From assembly GCA_030152145.1 (NCBI GenBank), contig JASLIL010000016.1, positions 1-15,027 of the forward strand: a DNA stretch of 15,027 nt, in the 5' to 3' direction. This document shows, one piece after another, positions 12,790-15,027 of the stretch; the stretch's first letter is position 1; every line of letters begins with the position of its first letter. The notes under the pieces were generated by a model. The model was not told the origin of the DNA. It made no database searches and was given only the letters and a program-made list of their open reading frames with translations. The position numbers and the translations under genes were made by a program. The DNA comes from Tissierellales bacterium. Lineage in GTDB: Bacteria; Bacillota; Clostridia; Tissierellales; JASKZW01.

Positions 12790-14862
12790 GTGGCCAGAGA
12801 ATTCTCATTAGAAAATACTCGTAATATTGGTATCATGGCTCACATAGATGCTGGTAAGACGACAACTACAGAGAGAATATTGTATTACACAGGTAAAATC
12901 CATAAAGTTGGAGAAACTCACGATGGTGGGGCTCAAATGGACTGGATGGAGCAAGAGCAAGAAAGAGGTATAACTATTACTTCTGCAGCGACAACTTGTC
13001 AATGGAGAGGTCATAGGATTAACGTTATAGATACACCGGGACACGTGGACTTTACAGTAGAGGTTGAAAGATCACTTAGAATCTTAGACGGAGCTGTATC
13101 AGTATTCTGTGCAAAAGGTGGAGTTGAGCCTCAATCAGAAACAGTTTGGAGACAGGCTGACAAATATGGTGTACCAAGAATGGCTTTCATAAACAAGATG
13201 GACATTTTAGGAGCTAACTTCTACAATGCTTTCGGTATGATTGATGAAAGACTTAATGGTAACCCAATAGCACTTCAATTACCTATAGGTAAAGAAGAAA
13301 CTTTCAAAGGTATAGTAGACCTTGTTGAAATGAATGCTATTATTTACAATGATGACCTTGGAAATGATATTGAAATCACTGAAATTCCAGAAGACATGAG
13401 AGAACTAGCTGAAGAACACAGAGAAAAAATGTTAGAAGCTATTGCTGAGCATGACGAAGAATTAATGATGAAATATCTTGAAGGTGAAGAGATTTCAGTA
13501 GATGAAATCAAAAGAGCTATAAGAACAGCTACTATCAAAGTAGAAATTACTCCAGTATTCTGTGGTACAGCTTACAAGAATAAAGGGGTACAACCACTAC
13601 TTGATGCTATTATAGATTATCTTCCATCACCAGTTGACATACCTCCAGTAGAAGGTACTAAACCAAAAACAGGTGAAGAAGAAGTTAGACACTCAAGTGA
13701 TGACGAACCTTTCTCAGCACTTGCATTTAAAATCGTTACTGACCCTTATGTTGGTAAGCTAGCTTACTTCAGAGTATACTCAGGTACACTTGAAGCAGGT
13801 TCATATGTATACAACCCAATCAAGGGTAAGAGAGAAAGAATTGGTAGAATTCTCTTAATGCATGCTAACAAACAGGAAGACGTTGATAAGGTTTATGCAG
13901 GAGACATTGCTGCAGCTATAGGACTGAAAGATACAGGTACAGGTGAAACTCTATGTGACGAAGCTAATCCAATTATCTTAGAGTCAATGGAATTCCCAGA
14001 ACCAGTTATTGAAGTTGCTATTGAACCAAAAACTAAAGCCAGCCAAGAGAAGATGAGTGTTGCTTTAGCAAAACTTGCTGAAGAGGACCCAACTTTCAGA
14101 ACATTTACTAACGAAGAAACAGGACAAGTAATTATAGCTGGTATGGGTGAGCTTCACCTAGAAATTATCGTAGATAGACTTTTAAGAGAATTTAAAGTTG
14201 AAGCTAATGTAGGTAGCCCACAAGTTGCTTACAAAGAATCAATTTCTAAAGAAGCAGAAGCAGATACTAAGTATGTAAGACAGTCAGGTGGACGTGGACA
14301 ATACGGACATGTTAAGATTAGAATTTCTCCACAAGATGATCCTGAAAAAGGATACGAGTTTGTTAACGCAATTGTTGGAGGAGCTATTCCAAAAGAATAT
14401 ATTAAGTCAATTGACGAAGGTATTCAAGAGGCTATGCTTACAGGTATCTTGGGAGGATTCCCAGTATTAGATCTTAAGGTTGAGTTATTTGACGGTTCAT
14501 ACCATGATGTTGACTCATCAGAGATGGCCTTCAAGATTGCTGGTTCTATGGCTTTCAAAGAAGCTATGGCTAAAGCAGGTCCAGTATTACTAGAACCTAT
14601 GATGAAGGTAGAAGTTACAATGCCTGAAGAATACATGGGAGATGTAATCGGAGATATTAACTCTAGAAGAGGTAGAATTGAAGGAATGGAACCTAGAAAT
14701 GGTGTACAAGTAGTAGATGCTTATGTACCATTAGGAGAAATGTTTGGATATGCTACTGACTTACGTTCAAATACTCAAGGTAGAGCAACTTATTCAATGC
14801 AATTCGACCACTATGATCCAGTACCAAACAACATAAAAGAAAAAGTTTTAGGCGAGAAATAA
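12790..14862 (+). CDS. fusA: Translation elongation factor G
   Basis: A 690-residue EF-G, the GTPase that drives translocation and, with RRF, ribosome recycling. The frame is open from TTG 12757, but the Shine-Dalgarno AAAGGAGGAA (12775-12784) would then be inside the gene. GTG 12790 lies five bases after it and gives the family N terminus MAREFSLENTRNIGIMAHID. G-domain motifs are AHIDAGKT (17-24), DTPGH (81-85) and NKMD (135-138). Domains II to V follow, with GMGELHLEIIVDRL in domain III and SGGRGQYGHVKI in domain IV. The end of domain IV/V has RRGRIEGME. Length and motifs match the canonical FusA, so a ribosome-protection paralogue is unlikely. tuf follows after 39 bases. Confidence 0.98.
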   Translation: MAREFSLENTRNIGIMAHIDAGKTTTTERILYYTGKIHKVGETHDGGAQMDWMEQEQERGITITSAATTCQWRGHRINVIDTPGHVDFTVEVERSLRILDGAVSVFCAKGGVEPQSETVWRQADKYGVPRMAFINKMDILGANFYNAFGMIDERLNGNPIALQLPIGKEETFKGIVDLVEMNAIIYNDDLGNDIEITEIPEDMRELAEEHREKMLEAIAEHDEELMMKYLEGEEISVDEIKRAIRTATIKVEITPVFCGTAYKNKGVQPLLDAIIDYLPSPVDIPPVEGTKPKTGEEEVRHSSDDEPFSALAFKIVTDPYVGKLAYFRVYSGTLEAGSYVYNPIKGKRERIGRILLMHANKQEDVDKVYAGDIAAAIGLKDTGTGETLCDEANPIILESMEFPEPVIEVAIEPKTKASQEKMSVALAKLAEEDPTFRTFTNEETGQVIIAGMGELHLEIIVDRLLREFKVEANVGSPQVAYKESISKEAEADTKYVRQSGGRGQYGHVKIRISPQDDPEKGYEFVNAIVGGAIPKEYIKSIDEGIQEAMLTGILGGFPVLDLKVELFDGSYHDVDSSEMAFKIAGSMAFKEAMAKAGPVLLEPMMKVEVTMPEEYMGDVIGDINSRRGRIEGMEPRNGVQVVDAYVPLGEMFGYATDLRSNTQGRATYSMQFDHYDPVPNNIKEKVLGEK

Positions 14863-14901
14863 GACTATAATATAAATTAGATATCTTAAGGAGGATTAGA
14901 C

Positions 14902-15027
14902 ATGGGTAAGGAAAAATTTGAAAGAAGTAAACCGCACGTTAACATAGGAACAATAGGCCACGTTGACCACGGTAAAACAACAACAACAGCAGCTATCTCT
15001 ATTGTACTAAACAATAGATTAGGTGGA
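14902..15027 (+). CDS. tuf: Elongation factor Tu, N-terminal part (3' truncated by window edge)
   Basis: The first 42 codons of a second EF-Tu gene, in the normal str-operon place after fusA. It begins MGKEKFERSKPHVNIGTIGH and contains the P-loop GHVDHGKT (19-26). ATG 14902 has AAGGAGGA (14888-14895) six bases upstream. No good promoter is visible in the 39-base gap, so it is probably transcribed with fusA. Together with the fragment at 1-240 it shows two EF-Tu genes in direct orientation about 15 kb apart. Confidence 0.98.
   Translation, partial: MGKEKFERSKPHVNIGTIGHVDHGKTTTTAAISIVLNNRLGG

Noticed and set aside
14866..14871. TATAAT before the second tuf as a promoter
   Set aside because: No -35 resembling TTGACA at 16-18 bases and no extended -10. 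Perfect TATAAT strings are expected by chance in such AT-rich gaps.

Overview
This window is the tuf–rpmG–secE–nusG–rplKAJL–rpoBC–ybxF–rpsL–rpsG–fusA–tuf cluster of an AT-rich Gram-positive anaerobe. Everything is on the + strand. The protein types suggest a member of the Clostridia, possibly of the Tissierellia or Peptostreptococcales kind. The reasons are the four-cysteine L33, the long Firmicutes-type S12 (137 aa), an RpoB beginning MVHPV with no proteobacterial insertions, the L7Ae-like YbxF next to rpsL, and strong GGAGG ribosome-binding sites. The genus assignment is inference only.

Layout: (1) 1-240 is the 3' end of a tuf gene, closed by a terminator. (2) 312-1413 holds a putative promoter, rpmG (49 aa), secE and nusG, which supply a ribosomal protein, the translocon and transcription elongation. 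(3) 1423-2707 holds rplK and rplA, with one degenerate and one well-formed L1-binding-type mRNA element. (4) 2726-3938 is the rplJL operon, with its own promoter, an L10-leader attenuator and a strong terminator. (5) 3974-11342 is rpoB-rpoC, driven by two overlapping promoters and followed by a leader with several hairpins. (6) 11323-15027 is the str operon (ybxF, rpsL, rpsG, fusA, tuf). Its predicted promoter overlaps the last codons of rpoC, and its leader carries a 13-bp hairpin. The window ends 42 codons into a second tuf.

All genes serve transcription, translation or protein export. I found no mobile element, CRISPR array, tRNA or rRNA, and no foreign-looking gene. The gene content is ordinary. 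The less ordinary material is in the gaps: hairpins placed between Shine-Dalgarno and start codon, competing RNA folds, promoters overlapping terminator-like palindromes, and structured leaders before rpoB, ybxF and rpsG. No gap exceeds 300 bases.

No convincing new biological system is visible. The most plausible undescribed elements are cis-acting RNA structures. All RNA folds were paired by eye without energy calculation, and all family knowledge is from memory.
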